A stretch of DNA of 64,000 nt from Alopecurus myosuroides (taxonomy: Eukaryota; Streptophyta; Magnoliopsida; Poales; Poaceae), in contig CM054059.1 in the NCBI GenBank assembly GCA_028641055.1, forward strand, positions 431,896,332-431,960,331, in the 5' to 3' direction. Positions 42,544 to 61,407 of the stretch are shown one piece after another. The notes beneath the pieces were generated by a model. The model searched no databases, had not been told where the DNA came from, and saw only the letters and a list, made by a program, of their open reading frames with translations. Within the stretch, counting starts at the first letter, position 1, and every line of letters begins with the position of its first letter. The translations under genes were made by a program, and so were the position numbers.

Positions 42544-44083
42544 CTTTGCATCTTGGTCCTCAACCCAAGTGATGCAATAAATTAGCTCCTTTTAAGTGCA
42601 AACAAAGAATGCTCTTGACAACCGTGCTAGAGCCATGGGAATGCACAAAGGAGCTTTCGTTGCTTTGAAGGCCAAGGTGGTTTCAAGGGAGGTTTAACAT
42701 CAAGAAGCATGCATTGAGAACTTGGCCCCTTTGAAGGGTCAAGAATATGACCCCGTGCTCAAGGATGTCATTGCTCTTGCCGTGCAAAAGTTTTGGAAGA
42801 ATCCTCCCAAGGACAAGGCATATGTTGAGGAGAACACTAAGTCTAGCTATGGCAATGAAGGGACTCAAAAAATGAGGTCTTGCTTCAATTTTCAAGACAA
42901 GCACCTTTTCATTGTGGAGTGCCCATATGAGAATAGATAACATCATGAAGGAAAACTCATCCACAAGGATAAATCAAAGGTTGCCTATAAGAAACCTCAC
43001 TTCAAGAAGAAACCTTTCAACAAGAAGCCTCCCACCAAGTTTGTGCTAGTGACTCAAAAAGAGTATGATTCCGGAAGTGATGATGAAGAAGAATCCACAA
43101 GTGAAGTGGCCTCTCTTGCTATTGCATCAACTTGATCTTCCTCATCTCTCTTCGAATCCCCCGATGAGAATCTTCCTCAACCCAATGCCAAGTGCTTCAT
43201 GGCTAAGGCCTCGGAGGTAGCATCTTCTATCATCTCTAAGACTCAAAATGAAATAAATAGCATAGCTAATCCTAGTGTAGAAGATGAAATTTCCTCTTTG
43301 GAACATTTTGTGTCTAACGTGCAAGGTGAGACCAAGAGGTACTTTGATTTCCTAATGAGCCAATTGGGAGAGGCCCATGAAGCTCTTGAGAAGAAAGATG
43401 ATATTGAAAGAAGAGATGCGGATGAAAAGACATCTATCTCTATGACTCTTGAGGAAGAGCATGAGGGTCGAGTTTCTCTTGTGGATGAACTTGAAACTAT
43501 TGAAGAGTCACATAATGAACTTGTTGCTAATATCACTAAAGAACGTGACCTTGCAATTTCTATATATAAGAAAGCTAAAAAATTATAAGGTTGAGTTAGG
43601 GTTGTTCATGATAAAATAACCGAGGAGTTTGAGAAGCTTACCAAGGCCTACAAAGCCTTGGAGAGTGAACACTCTACCCTCAAAGAGTCACATGAACAAC
43701 TTCAAACTCAAATCAATCAATTCAATAAGCCTAGTACCTCTACTTCTTCTTGTGATCGTGCAAATATTATTGAGGAGAATGCTAGGTTGAAGGAAGAGCT
43801 AGTAAGGCTCAAGGGAAAGAGTTTGTGTGTTGAGAAGGTTGTGGTTTCTAAGCCACAAGTTTCTCCCAATCCACAAGTGGTTGCTCCTAAACCACAAGTG
43901 GGCAAGCAAAGTCTTGTCTATATTTCCAAGAATAAGAACAACAACAACAAGAAGAAGAAGGCCAAGCCCGCACAAGCTAAGAAGAATGTTGCTTCGAGTG
44001 GTATTGTCATTTGGGACGACACTACTCGTAGCAACCCTGCGAGAACTAACAATCCACACAATTTCTTATATGTTGATTAGTTT
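42544..44083 (+). pseudogene. Copia gag, 3' part
   Basis: Continues the frame left at 17587. It has an altered zinc knuckle (CFNFQDKHLFIVEC, where the second Cys is Phe), a Lys-rich stretch, an acidic Ser/Glu region and a long coiled coil (43199-43800) followed by a Lys/Asn-rich tail. Stops occur near 42575, 42697, 42938 and 43133, a frame change near 43590 and TAG at about 44078. It is a decayed SIRE-type Gag with its long C-terminal extension. Confidence 0.8.
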
Positions 44084-44210
44084 GGTGTTGTGCCAGCTAA
44101 CTATGTTGGTCCAATTGAGGGTTTCATTGATTGTACCATTTGGGTTGCAAAGACCCTTGTTGCTAACATGAGGGGACCCTCCTCGGTTCCTAACTCTACT
44201 CAATGATTTC

Positions 44211-44990
44211 TTGCAGGACTATGCTTCCGGTGGGTCTAAATGGATGATTGATAATGTATGCACTAGTCATATGACCGGAAGCAAAGAACTTGTGACGGAG
44301 TTGTGCCCAAATACAAATGATGCAACCGTCAGTTATGGAGATAAGTCCAAGCTAACGGGTTTTGGCAAGGTTGTGACTGCTCCTGATATCACTATCGTGG
44401 ACGTCATCCTTGTCGAATTCCTTGGTTACAATTTACTTCCAGTTCATTCATTAGGGAAGATGAGTTTCTCCATCTTCTTTGATCCTGATATTGTGGTCCT
44501 TTTGAGGAGCAAGACTCTTGACGTCGCAGACATGGGACATGTCGAAAATGAGTTGTTTGTGGTGGACTTTTCGAAGTCCACCAACTCTCAAGCGATGTGT
44601 CTTTTCGGAAAGGCGGGTGTGGGATGGTTGTGGCCTCGCGGCCTATCCCATGTCAACATGAGAACTTTGCAAAGTCTTCACAAAGGTGGCCTAATCCTCG
44701 GACTAAAAGAAATTGATTCCTTTCCCAAAGATCTCGTTTATAGGTCATGTGTTGAAGGAAAGATGCATGATGCCCCCATAAGGCCAAGACCATTATCTCA
44801 TCAAAGAGGATCTTGGAGTTTCTCCATGTTGATCTCTTTGGTGTAGTGCCCGAGGCAATTCTTGGAGGCAAGAAGTATTGCTTAGTGATTGTCGATGACT
44901 ATTCAAGATACACTTGGGTTTATTTCTTCAAGTTGAAGAGTGAGTGTCGAGACTTCGTAGTTAGGATCATGCACGGATTTTATATGCTTT
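44211..44990 (+). pseudogene. Copia protease / GAG-pre-integrase / integrase start, truncated
   Basis: GGSKWMIDNVCTSHMTG is the protease start. The catalytic Asp-Ser-Gly is Asp-Asn-Val (44250-44258). The GAG-pre-integrase region follows (LSHVNMRTLQSLHKGGLI, YRSCVEGKMHDA). After a frame change the first integrase motif appears (LIVDDYSRYTWVYF-like, about 44885). The sequence then breaks at about 44990-45010 into the 3' LTR, deleting the integrase core, RT and RNase H. Confidence 0.82.
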
Positions 44991-45009
44991 CCCTACGAAG
45001 GCATACACT

Positions 45010-46773
45010 CCCTGCAGAGTCTCCACACTATCTCCTGCCCCAGCATGCGCGTTCAACCTCATACACACTCTGCATGAAGGAGACAAAGGAAAGGCGGAAT
45101 CTCCGCCAACTCTCCGGTCTACACCGGAGTCTCCATTCTGGCGGACCGGAGTCTCGAGACTTGTTGCCTCCCAGCGCAAAGTGAAGATGGTGTCACCCCC
45201 TGGTGTCACTCCGGAGACAGTCCGGAGACTGTTCGGGGTCTCCGCTCTTCCCAGTGCGGAGTCTCCGGTCTGAGGCTGTCCGAAAAAATTTCAGGCTGGA
45301 GTCTCCGGTCTTTACACTAGAGTCTCCAGTGTGAATTTCGTAGGAACAGCTCAAATGGCTAGAAATTGGGTGAGGGGTATAAATACCCCCTCCCCTTCTT
45401 CTTCCTTGAGCTAGCTCATCCAGAATAGATCTCACCCACCTTGCTAGATCTCCCAATCCCTCCCGCCAAAAGTGTTGATCTTCGGAGGATTGAAGGAGAA
45501 GGCCCCGATCTACGTTTTCACCAACCGGTTTTCCATTCCCCCCTCATTTGCTTGAGGGGAACTAGTCTAGTGTTTACTTGTGTGGAGAACCTAGACATCT
45601 TGCTACTCTTGGTGATTCTTGTGATTGTTGCGAGCCCCCAATTTGGTTATGGATGTGTGCCCTAAACTTGTTTGTAAAGGACTCGATTCCCGCATCAAAG
45701 GGAGTCAATAATGGAAGGTGGACTAGGCCTTTGTGGCGGGGTTCATCGGAGAATAGGGTGAGGCCTTTGTGGCGTTAAGTAGGCCTTTATGGAAAAACTC
45801 ACACCCCTCAAACCAGACAGACTCCCTTAGGCCTCGTTCGGTTATTCCCATCCCCGCGTGGATTGACCGGCTTTCACGGGGATAAGCACCGCGGGGGAAG
45901 AATCACGACGCGGCCAGATTTTCACGTTCGGATACACCCGGCCGGGCCCAAACTCTGGTCCAAACCCCGCCAAACCCGTTCATTCCATTGGGGAAAAAAC
46001 ATCGTGTGTCTACCCGTGGGAAATATCCCCAAAGACGAGAGATACGGCACGACGACCCAGTTGGGCGAGCTGGGCGGCGACCTTGTTCGGCGCCGTCTCC
46101 GATGATGCATCCTACGGCGACAATGTTTCATCTACCGCCTCAATCCCTCAGCCCTCCTGTCCTAATCTGCCTCCATGGTCGCCCCCACCAGTTGGACGCG
46201 TTCTCTCCGGCGCCGCTAGATCTTGTCGATCCGCCATCTCTTCCATGGCGTTGACCCGGTTCTCGTTGTTGCCCTCTGCCTTGTGCTGCAGCCGTGGCAC
46301 CAATGCTCAGGCCGGCATGGCCGGCACCCTTCCTGGCGAGCCAAGTCTGATCGAGTGTGCTGCCCTCGACTCGGGCATGTTGTAGGAATAACCGAACAAG
46401 CAACAACGCAGGGGATTGACAGGTCGGATGGATTCAATCCCCAAAGGGATTTGGGTGAACGGACATGGATCACCCGATCCCCGTGGAGGTTAGGTCCACG
46501 TAGGGGTCAGTTCCCTAAAAACCGAACAAGGCCTTAACAAGGAGGAACTCGGGAATACATCGTGTCTCCGCGTGCTTCCTTTATCGGTTACTTCGTTCCC
46601 TCTCCTTTACCTTACTTGTATTGTATTTATTGTTGTTCTTTTCATATAGGTAAATTCACCTCAGTTGCATTATCTAGATAATTTACCTTTGTGTCGAGCA
46701 TTAATTTGAAGAAAAATTAAAATTAGTCGTAGCACCTATTCACCCCCCTATAGGTGCTCATATTATCCGTACA
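45010..46773 (+). repeat. Copia 3' LTR, 5'-truncated, with a MITE inside
   Basis: It matches the 5' LTR from its GAGTCTCC motif region (about 15660) to the end at CGTACA (46773). The first 260 bp or so are missing at the internal deletion joint. A 704-bp MITE splits it at 45830. It shows many more substitutions than the Gypsy LTR pairs, which fits the greater age of the Copia element. Confidence 0.85.
45830..46533. mobile_element. PIF/Harbinger-type MITE
   Basis: 704 bp with ends GGCCTCGTTCGGTTAT (left) and ACCGAACAAGGCC (right, the inverted form of GGCCTTGTTCGGT). The target duplication is TTA (45827-45829 and 46534-46536). The uninterrupted 5' LTR reads CCCTTAACAAGG at this point, so the empty site is visible in the same window. 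There is no transposase. Confidence 0.9.
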
Positions 46774-46778
46774 GATAC

Positions 46779-48775
46779 TGCGCCCCAGGATGAATGACAT
46801 TGTCTCACCTTGCTAGAGCGCCTTCATCAAGACATGGACTATCCACGGTAACTTGATGTATGTCGGAAATGTGGCTAGAAAGCTTCATCAATCGCGCACC
46901 CCTGCCCTTCTCATCAAGCTATACATCGTGAATGCTTTCGACTCTATCTGTTGGGATTATCTGCTAGACCTCACGCAACGCCTGGGTTTCCCATCCATAT
47001 GGCATGCTTGGTCTTCGCTCCTTTTCTCAACGGTCACTTCGAGGGTCTTGCTTAACGGCATTCCGGGCCAGGAGATTCTTCATGGAAGAGGTCTGAGGCA
47101 GGGCGACCCGCTATCTCCGCTTCTTTTTGACATTGCAATTGACACCCTCCCAAAAATTCTTGAGTTGGCAACGTCTTCCGGTCTCCTTCAGACGCTAACC
47201 GGAAATTTCATCAAGTCTCGTATCTCCATTTACGCTGATGATGCGGTTATTTTTCTCAAGCCGGATATGCAGGACATTGGTAACTTAGCCTCTTTGCTGC
47301 AAAACTTTGGGCAGGTGACGGGCTTGGTGACAAATATTGAGAAGAGCTTGGTGGCCCCGATTCGTTGCGAGAACAGTGACCTGACCGCATCCTGCTAAAT
47401 TTCCCCGCCTCTTTGGCGCGCAGTTCCCCATTAAGTACCTGGGACTCCTGCTTTCTCTAGGATGGTTGCATAAGGTTGATCTTCAGCCATATATTGACAA
47501 ATCCACGTCAAGGCTAAACCCATGGAAATCCAAATTCCTGAACCGTGTTGGCTGCGACGCCCTGGTGAAATCGGTCCCGACTGCACTGCCGATATTTCTA
47601 CTCACTGCCATTAAAGTGGATGAGGCAACCTTAAAGGCTTTTGACAAGCTAAGGCGGGGCATGCTTTGGTCTGCCAGCGATTTTGTTAGTGGCGGCAAGT
47701 GCAAAGTGACATGGTCAAAGGTTTGCCGCCCGAAGCCCCTAGGGGGCTTGGAATTCTGGATATTGGAAAGTTTTCCGGCGCTTTGCGTCTGCGGTGGCTT
47801 TGGATGGAGTGGGACACGCCAGACAAGCCCTGGGTTGGCCTGGAAACCCCGCTTGACAGTTCAGATAGAGAGCTTTTCAACACAACAACCAAAGTGACTA
47901 TTTGTGATGGAAAGACCGCGATGTTCTGGTCATCAACTTGGCTGGAGGGGCGTGCGCCTAAGTCGATTGCGCCAAAGATTTTTGAGGCCTCCAAGAGAAA
48001 GAACAGAAGCGTGGAAAGACGCTATGGCAAACCGGAAATGGATCGCTGACATTTCGGCGCTATCGAGCATATCACGTAGTTCATCAGCCTTTGGGGCCTC
48101 CTCCTTGATATCAAGCTGATCCCTAGCACTGCGGATTCCATCATATGGACGCTCGCTACAACCGGACGATACTCGGCTAGCTTTGCTTACAAGGCTCATT
48201 TCTCTGGATCCACCTCATGTACGTTCAACAACCTAGTGTGGAAGACCTGGGCACCTCCAAAGTGCAGGTTCTTCGCCTGGCTTGTTGTTCATAACAGATT
48301 ATGGACTTCGTACCGCCTTGCTATCAGGGGGTGGCTACATAACCCGCTTTGTCAACTCTGCAACAACCAAGCTGAAACGGCTAGGCATATCCTCTTCGAG
48401 TGTCGGTTCTCCCGTCGCATTTACCAGTTGGCGACTTCCTGGTTGGCTTGTCCTCTCCTTGTTCACGACTTGGGTACGGGGCGCCAGAAGGTTCTCGACT
48501 ATTGGCATGCCTTAGTCAGGACTCCCACTTCCAGCCCCAAGGGGCTCAAGACGGCGGCCATTCTAACCACCTCGAAAATTTGGAAGGAAAGAAATGCACG
48601 CGTCTCCAACAACACTGCCTCAACTCCCCTGGTCCTCTCCAAAAGATCAAGGACGAGGGAAAGAATTGAATGCTAGCGGGGGATAAATTCCTTGGAGAAA
48701 TTGTTTCTTAAATTTACTATGTTTTTCTTCTCCTATATCAATATAAAAGACAAAAAATTTACGCCGTTTAAAAAG
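46779..48775 (+). pseudogene. Host LINE reverse transcriptase, fragment 3 of 3
   Basis: Resumes the RT after the Copia insertion: MNDIVSPC, NLMYVGNVARKLH, NAFDSICWDYLL, LRQGDPLSPLLF and YADDAVIFL. A frame change follows near 47397, then the thumb region and the zf-RVT-type end (APPKCRFFAWLVVHNRL, CQLCNNQAETARHILFEC). Motif A reads KLYIVNAFD, so the first catalytic Asp is Tyr (TAC at 46922-46924). The 3' UTR ends in an A-rich tail near 48775. Confidence 0.87.
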
Positions 48776-50560
48776 AAAATAGAGAGAGGAGGGATTGCAA
48801 AGATACACAAATTGTCGAGACGAAAGGCTCAAATTAGCTAGGTCGCTTTCTCGACCACGCAAGTTTAGCTAGGACGCTCGGACTGCAAAAGAGATATTAT
48901 AACCGACTAGCTCGTACCGCTAGGGCGGCCTAAAGCTGATTGCTCGCTGTCCTCCTCGGATGGGCATGGAGATGGATCGATCGGCCGAACTTGCTTCAGT
49001 TTGAAAACACCCGGTAAAGCTGCTGCCTCAGCACTCGGCACTGGGCGCGATGATGTTTTCCGCGCGGCTTTTTGCAGCTAAACAGTGTGTGGTGGCACGT
49101 ACGGTGCCGGTACGCATGTTGCTCAGGGGTTAAATTAGTTAAGTAAATTGATGATGTACATCCGATGGAGTACTGGAAAAGAGGCTTAACCTGAATGATC
49201 AAGCAGCTGGGTTAAGGATGACGCCTTTCATTAGTGGTGTGGAGCAGTGTCTGTCTGTCTGTCTGAACCGTAGTGCTCACGTTGACATACGTACATGTAC
49301 GCTCGATAAGGCTTTAGTCAGATTGACGAATACATTCCCAATTCTTTTTCTTAACTTTCATCCACATAACAAGTTCCTTGTTTCGTGTTGAATTTGTTTT
49401 GGCCGGCTGCGTGGCTGTTCCTGGTGGGCCCCCGAGGCTGACAGTCCGTTATGTCCACTAGCAAAAGGGCGAAAAAAGGGTCTCTAGTCTAGCCAGTCTC
49501 CCGCTCCAAAGGTAGGATGGGTGCATGCATGGGCCAGGAATGTCAGGAGGATAAGGCTGAGCGAGGCGAGGCGAGGCGGCCGGGCAGTGACCGCGGATAA
49601 AGACCGAGGAACGCCAGCCGAGCGCGAGAGAGACTGCAGTGACTAGCAGGGAATTTGCTTTCCAAAAGCCTCCCACCGCTATAGTATAGAGAGTGATCCA
49701 GTCGTCCGTCCAGACTCCAGAGGTGAGAAAAGCGAGGGCAAAAACAAGTGGCTCAATTCCCCGGCCGGCAGCAGGGCGAGTGGCAACAGAATATGGGCAT
49801 CACCCAACGGTGACCACCGCCTTGCGTCGATGGTCTGCGTCGCGTGTGGTGGCTGCCTGCCTCTCCCGTCACATCTCCAATAATCCCTTAACTGTGCTTA
49901 CCGCTATGCGAGCGAGATTGTTGGTTCAGAAACTAGAATATTATGCTTGATAGAGAATGGTGCAATGATCTACTACTAGCTTTGAACGGTTGGTACTGTG
50001 ATCCGAGCGGTCTCATGCGTTGGCAGGTGTGCATGCATGCATGATCATCCTAGTATCTGCCGGTCAAGAGATCGATCGACTGCATCGGCATTTTTGACAC
50101 AGATAAGGATGCAGAACAATTTGGGCACAGACACATCGCATGAGTAATCTGGATAGCCGCCTAATCCTGTCTCTGAGGACCAAAACTACCGTGTCAGGCC
50201 AGCTGGCAGGCCAGGCGTGCACAGAGGTGAATACCGACGAAAACGGACAATCATAGGAAGAATGGACGCGGAAGAAACCGAGGCGACGATGCATGGCAGC
50301 GCGTACCTACGTAGGCGATGTCTGCCGTCCTGGACGCGCGCCATGTGCGGCATCCAGGATGCCGTTCAAGGCGTCCACTGTAGCATGCATATGATGCAGG
50401 GTACGGCCTGCCCGGCACGCCGCGTGCCCTACCTCAGCCTCTGGACTGTATGGAGCACGTAGGTACGTAGTCAGACAACACAGGCCGCCCATCACCAACG
50501 TACGCACCATTAGTAAGAAGCAAAGTCGGGAGACTAAATAAATGTCGGTGGAGGGTGCTT
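48776..50560. other. Intergenic region
   Basis: No convincing gene was seen. It holds a (TGTC)n microsatellite at about 49245-49264 and a GAGGC-rich stretch at about 49557-49577. Inverted phrases GCGTACCTACGTA (50310) and TACGTAGG...ACGTAGTC (50456) lie about 150 bp apart. Confidence 0.45.
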
Positions 50561-50932
50561 GAGCATCTCCGCTCGCGCCTCCAAAGGCCTCTCGGTCATT
50601 TCCCGACGGCCCCTAGTCTTTTCCCGTCTCGATCGGTTTTAACTTGCCCGCTCGCACTTCTCCGTTGGGTCTTTCGATCTGAAAAGCCCAGCCTAACCCC
50701 GTCGCGTAGGGGTTTTCGTGGGAGCTTCAGACGGGAAGAAAACGCCGCCACGTGGCCATGGACCCGGCATGTCAGTGAGGCGCAAGGCAGTCAAAACGGC
50801 GTGCGGTCTTCGTCTTCTCCCGAGGCGTCGCAGCGGCGCAACGAGCCATCCCATAAGCAAGTCGCAGAGCTCGCGCGACGGACGCGCCGGTTCCTAGCGC
50901 ATGCAAGGCGTAAATGCGCCGCCAGCTCGCCC

Positions 50933-50940
50933 TATATAAA
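50933..50940 (+). promoter_or_regulatory. TATA box upstream of the unrecognised ORF
   Basis: TATATAAA, 198 bp before the ATG at 51131, following a GC-rich stretch. It supports transcription of the ORF on the plus strand. Confidence 0.5.
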
Positions 50941-51130
50941 ATGCCGTCCTCCGCCACATTGCCACCACCACTACCCCATCCGCCAACCTCTTCTCTCTCG
51001 CCTCTCTCTTCATCCACTCCAGCGTAACCGCCATCGACGCCCTCGCTGCCAACGGGTTCACCCGCCGCTCTCTTCTCAAGCACCAGGCCAGTGCGTTGTT
51101 CTACACCTAGTACCCGTGCCCCCCCCCTAT

Positions 51131-52096
51131 ATGCGCGTCGGGCACAGTTTCACCGTCGGGCGCTCCGGCGTGCCCATCCCCGACGCGCCACGCGTCAGCG
51201 ACGCCTCCTGGGGAGCGGAGGTGCTGGCCCACTACTACGACGTACTCACGCCGGAGCAGAGCGAGGCGCTGAAGTGGGATCCGGCGAAGCCCGCCAGCAT
51301 GGCGCTTTACGAGGACAAATTCCGCCGCCTGCACGCAGAGCGGTGGAACCACTGGGACGACACCCCCCGCCAGCCAGCGCAACCGCCTGGGCCGGAATGC
51401 GTTCTGGTCAAAGCCGGGCTTCAGCCTGAATTACGTGCTAGCGCACATCAACGTCGGCAATCATCCCCGCCTCCAATGGCCGGGCCCAGCCTTTGGGACC
51501 CAAGGCCCTCGACGGTGACGCCCTCGTCGTCCTACTTCCGCTTCTTCTCCTCCCACTCGTCCGCGAGCGGCTCCTCACGCCGCTCCGCGCCTCTGCGCGT
51601 CCCCAAGCCGGAGCCGCGTACCTCAACGCCGCCGCATCTGGGCGTCCTCATGCCGGAGCCGCGCTCCTCGACACGTCGTTCCGACGGACTTTACATCGGC
51701 GACGGCGCCCCGCGCCGCTCCGCTCCACCTCCTGTGCTGAAGAAGGTCAAGACGGAGGCGCGCCCGTCCACCTTGCTCGTGGAGATGCGGGCCCTCCAGC
51801 GCTCCCTGGTGATGCCGGACGACCCGGAGGGCCAGGCGGCAGCCTTAAACGAGTCCTACAACACGTCGGTAATGTTGTCGGATGACGTCACGCGCGCGTG
51901 GTGCTTCGTCGACCACGCGCAGATGACCGGCGCGCCCATCGTCGACCTGAACGGCGATGGTGGCTTCTCCCCGGCGGCCAGCGACGACGAGGCGGGGCCG
52001 AGCAACCGGGCGCCCTTTCCAGGCGAGGATGGGAGCGACTACAGTGGCTACATCGCGAAGGAGGACTTCGACATGTCGAATTTAGTTAAATTTTAA
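51131..52096 (+). CDS. Unrecognised hypothetical protein inside the TIR unit
   Basis: The chosen start is MRVGHSFTVGRSG. A longer open frame upstream looks non-coding. Visible features are a Trp/acidic segment (SDASWGAEVLAHYYDVLTPE, ERWNHWDDT), a Ser/Pro/Arg-rich middle with repeated PEPRTSTPP-like phrases, a short basic motif (LKKVKTEARP) and an acidic Asp/Gly C-terminus ending DMSNLVKF. Between about 51365 and 51505 another frame reads more like a protein (RNAFWSKPGFSLNYVLAHIN), so two compensating 1-base indels are likely, the first at a C6 run (51362-51367). No family was recognised. It could be a transposon-borne gene of a repeated grass family. Confidence 0.45.
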   Translation: MRVGHSFTVGRSGVPIPDAPRVSDASWGAEVLAHYYDVLTPEQSEALKWDPAKPASMALYEDKFRRLHAERWNHWDDTPRQPAQPPGPECVLVKAGLQPELRASAHQRRQSSPPPMAGPSLWDPRPSTVTPSSSYFRFFSSHSSASGSSRRSAPLRVPKPEPRTSTPPHLGVLMPEPRSSTRRSDGLYIGDGAPRRSAPPPVLKKVKTEARPSTLLVEMRALQRSLVMPDDPEGQAAALNESYNTSVMLSDDVTRAWCFVDHAQMTGAPIVDLNGDGGFSPAASDDEAGPSNRAPFPGEDGSDYSGYIAKEDFDMSNLVKF

Positions 52097-52315
52097 GTTT
52101 TTAGTTTAAATTTTCGTTCAAATCGTGTAATATTTTCTAAAAAAATAAACGAAATAGAAGTTTAAATTTTAGTTTGTTTTAAGATTTTTTTTTCCTGTTT
52201 AAGACTACGAGTGAGAAGCGGCGCCCCCAAACGCCAGCCTCCCGTCCGAACAGCTTCCAATGGACCAACTCCGCGTCCATCCGAACTTCTATAGGGAACG
52301 CGAGTGGAGATACTC

Positions 52316-54075
52316 TTATGGCCCTCTCCCTCCTGGTTCCTCCTTCGCGGTTTCCTCCATCATGATCCATATTCAGGGTCGAGCTGATCTGATTTGACCT
52401 GTGCTTCGTGTCCATGTTTTTTCATTACGTGGTCTGTAAGGGTGTGTGCAGCGTGGTTGAAAACTAGTGTCTAAGAAATCTTAGTCCTAGGACTAAACAT
52501 TGGATCATGAAGAAAAACTGGTGTTTAAGAAAAAGATTCCTAGACATGAGACTAGTGTAAGTCACAGGTGTATAGTAATTAAAAAATTCAGCCATCCCAA
52601 CTATTGGTGGAGAAGGAGCTGTTTGCTGAGAAAAGTGGGCAAGGTGGGTCCTGCTAGGTGTGTCTAAACCGTGGAGTGAAATCAGTTTCTTAGACACAGG
52701 TTTGCTTTTTTTTTCCTAAACACACCTCAACGTTGTACATGCTCTAAGCTGGAGTAGCTAGCCTGAATAGTACTCCCTCCGTTCCTAAATATAAGATGTT
52801 CTACTTATATATTGTTCATGTTGACTAGGTACACACTAATATGAGTGAACATATACACTAAAAGTTGTCTAGATGCACATAGATATAGATATATGTGAAT
52901 GTGGGAAATAACTTAAACATCTTTATATTTAGGAACGGAGGGAGTAACATGGAAGAATCACCTTGTACAAAAAAAAACATGGAAGAATCACCACCGATCG
53001 GTCCACCTGGAATCGGTGTCGACTACCACATGTTGCGTTTCTTCGTGCAGATTGGTGCTTTGGGCTGGGTAGGGTTGGCGAGACAGGGGATTAGCCTACT
53101 AGGGGAGGAGTGGCCGGAGTAAACTACTCATTGCTCAGCGCAAGGTGGAGAGGGAGACCGTTCAAATGTTCATTCAATGCATGCATGGCCCTGCACAATC
53201 ATGGCTGCTCTCGTGGCATGCCTGCTAGGCTGCTAGCGAGGGAGCGTGTGAGCCGGGAACTCAGTGAGAACAACCTGTGCATCAGCATCACTGCATGATT
53301 AGGGCAGTAGGGCTTATGGTATGGATCTTGTTCCTCTCAACATTCTTGACTAAGTTTATGTACGTATAATCCCTGGCCGCTAGTGAGTTGAGACCCTGAA
53401 CCTCTGAATGTGCCATGCTTCTGAACTGTATATAAGCTGCTAGCTCTATGTGCATTTGAGGTTTCACCAACTTTCAAATGGCTTTGGGAACAAAGTTTCC
53501 TGTTGGCTTTATTTCAAAAAAAAAAAAAAAATTCCTGTTGGCTCTTACTACAAAATATACTAGGTTGAATAGTAGAGAGCTGGCACAAAGGAAGAACTTC
53601 ACACTCATGGAGCCTTGGCTTGGAGCATGTAGTCCCAATGTTTACTACACTACTTCGTGGCCTCACTGTCGGTATACTCTGACGGAATTCCGTCTTCTTC
53701 CACCGCATGTTAGCAAACTAGTAGGCTGGTGCCAAATGTGCAACTAAAAACACATACTCCCTCCGAGCTAGCAACAGATACGTGCATAAGCCAGAGGTGC
53801 CCACCTCTTTCATCAAAAAAGGCAGGAGCAACATACTTGTATCCGATAACCAGCACAGGGATGCATGTGCTGCTCAATTATAGGAGCAGGAGAGCGTACC
53901 GGTGTGGCGGTGACATAATAATTATTAATTCGAAAGATTGTCAAACCATATGGAGATACAACAAATGCGATGTTACCAAACGCTACAACCATGGTACTGG
54001 GGGACTGGGAGAGAGAGAGATCCTACTAAAATATACAGCACTGAATTGGTCAGCTTATCTAATTTCACATGCACT
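52316..54075. other. Intergenic region
   Basis: Contains the Stowaway element at 52773 and an A-run at about 53515-53530. The phrase ACATGGAAGAATCACC is duplicated at 52947 and 52977. No gene-like ORF was seen. Confidence 0.45.
52773..52944. mobile_element. Stowaway-type MITE (Tc1/mariner)
   Basis: 172 bp with inverted ends CTCCCTCCGTTCCTAAATAT and the complementary ATATTTAGGAACGGAGGGAG. Target duplication TA (52771-52772 and 52945-52946). Confidence 0.93.

Positions 54076-61407
<7,332 letters not shown>

Larger units (their letters stand above)
15398..46773 (+). mobile_element. SIRE/Maximus-like Copia element, internally deleted and heavily nested
   Basis: The 5' LTR (15398-16682) starts with TG and ends with CA. 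The truncated 3' LTR ends at 46773. Flanks are GAGAA (15393-15397) and GATAC (46774-46778), each one change from GAGAC, the base string expected in the interrupted LINE. The interior has a long coiled-coil Gag, the protease/GAG-pre-integrase and only the start of integrase. The rest of pol (most integrase, RT, RNase H) is deleted and joined to the middle of the 3' LTR. Without nested Gypsy A and the MITE, about 5.7 kb remain. Confidence 0.85.
50561..52315 (+). mobile_element. Candidate non-autonomous DNA transposon carrying a gene-like unit
   Basis: Imperfect terminal inverted repeats: GAGCATCTCCGCTCGCG at 50561 and, inverted, GAGTATCTCCACTCGCG at 52315 (15 of 17 match). No target duplication was recognised, so the superfamily is open. 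The interior has a TATA box, a GC-rich ORF and an AT-rich 3' region, like a captured or exapted gene between transposon ends. Confidence 0.5.

Noticed and set aside
50555..51130. Upstream extension of the unknown ORF to an ATG at 50555
   Set aside because: It would start before the inverted repeat and read through the TATA box region. The composition looks like translated promoter DNA.
53750..53765. CTCCCTCCGAG suggesting another Stowaway end
   Set aside because: No matching inverted end or TA duplication was found nearby.
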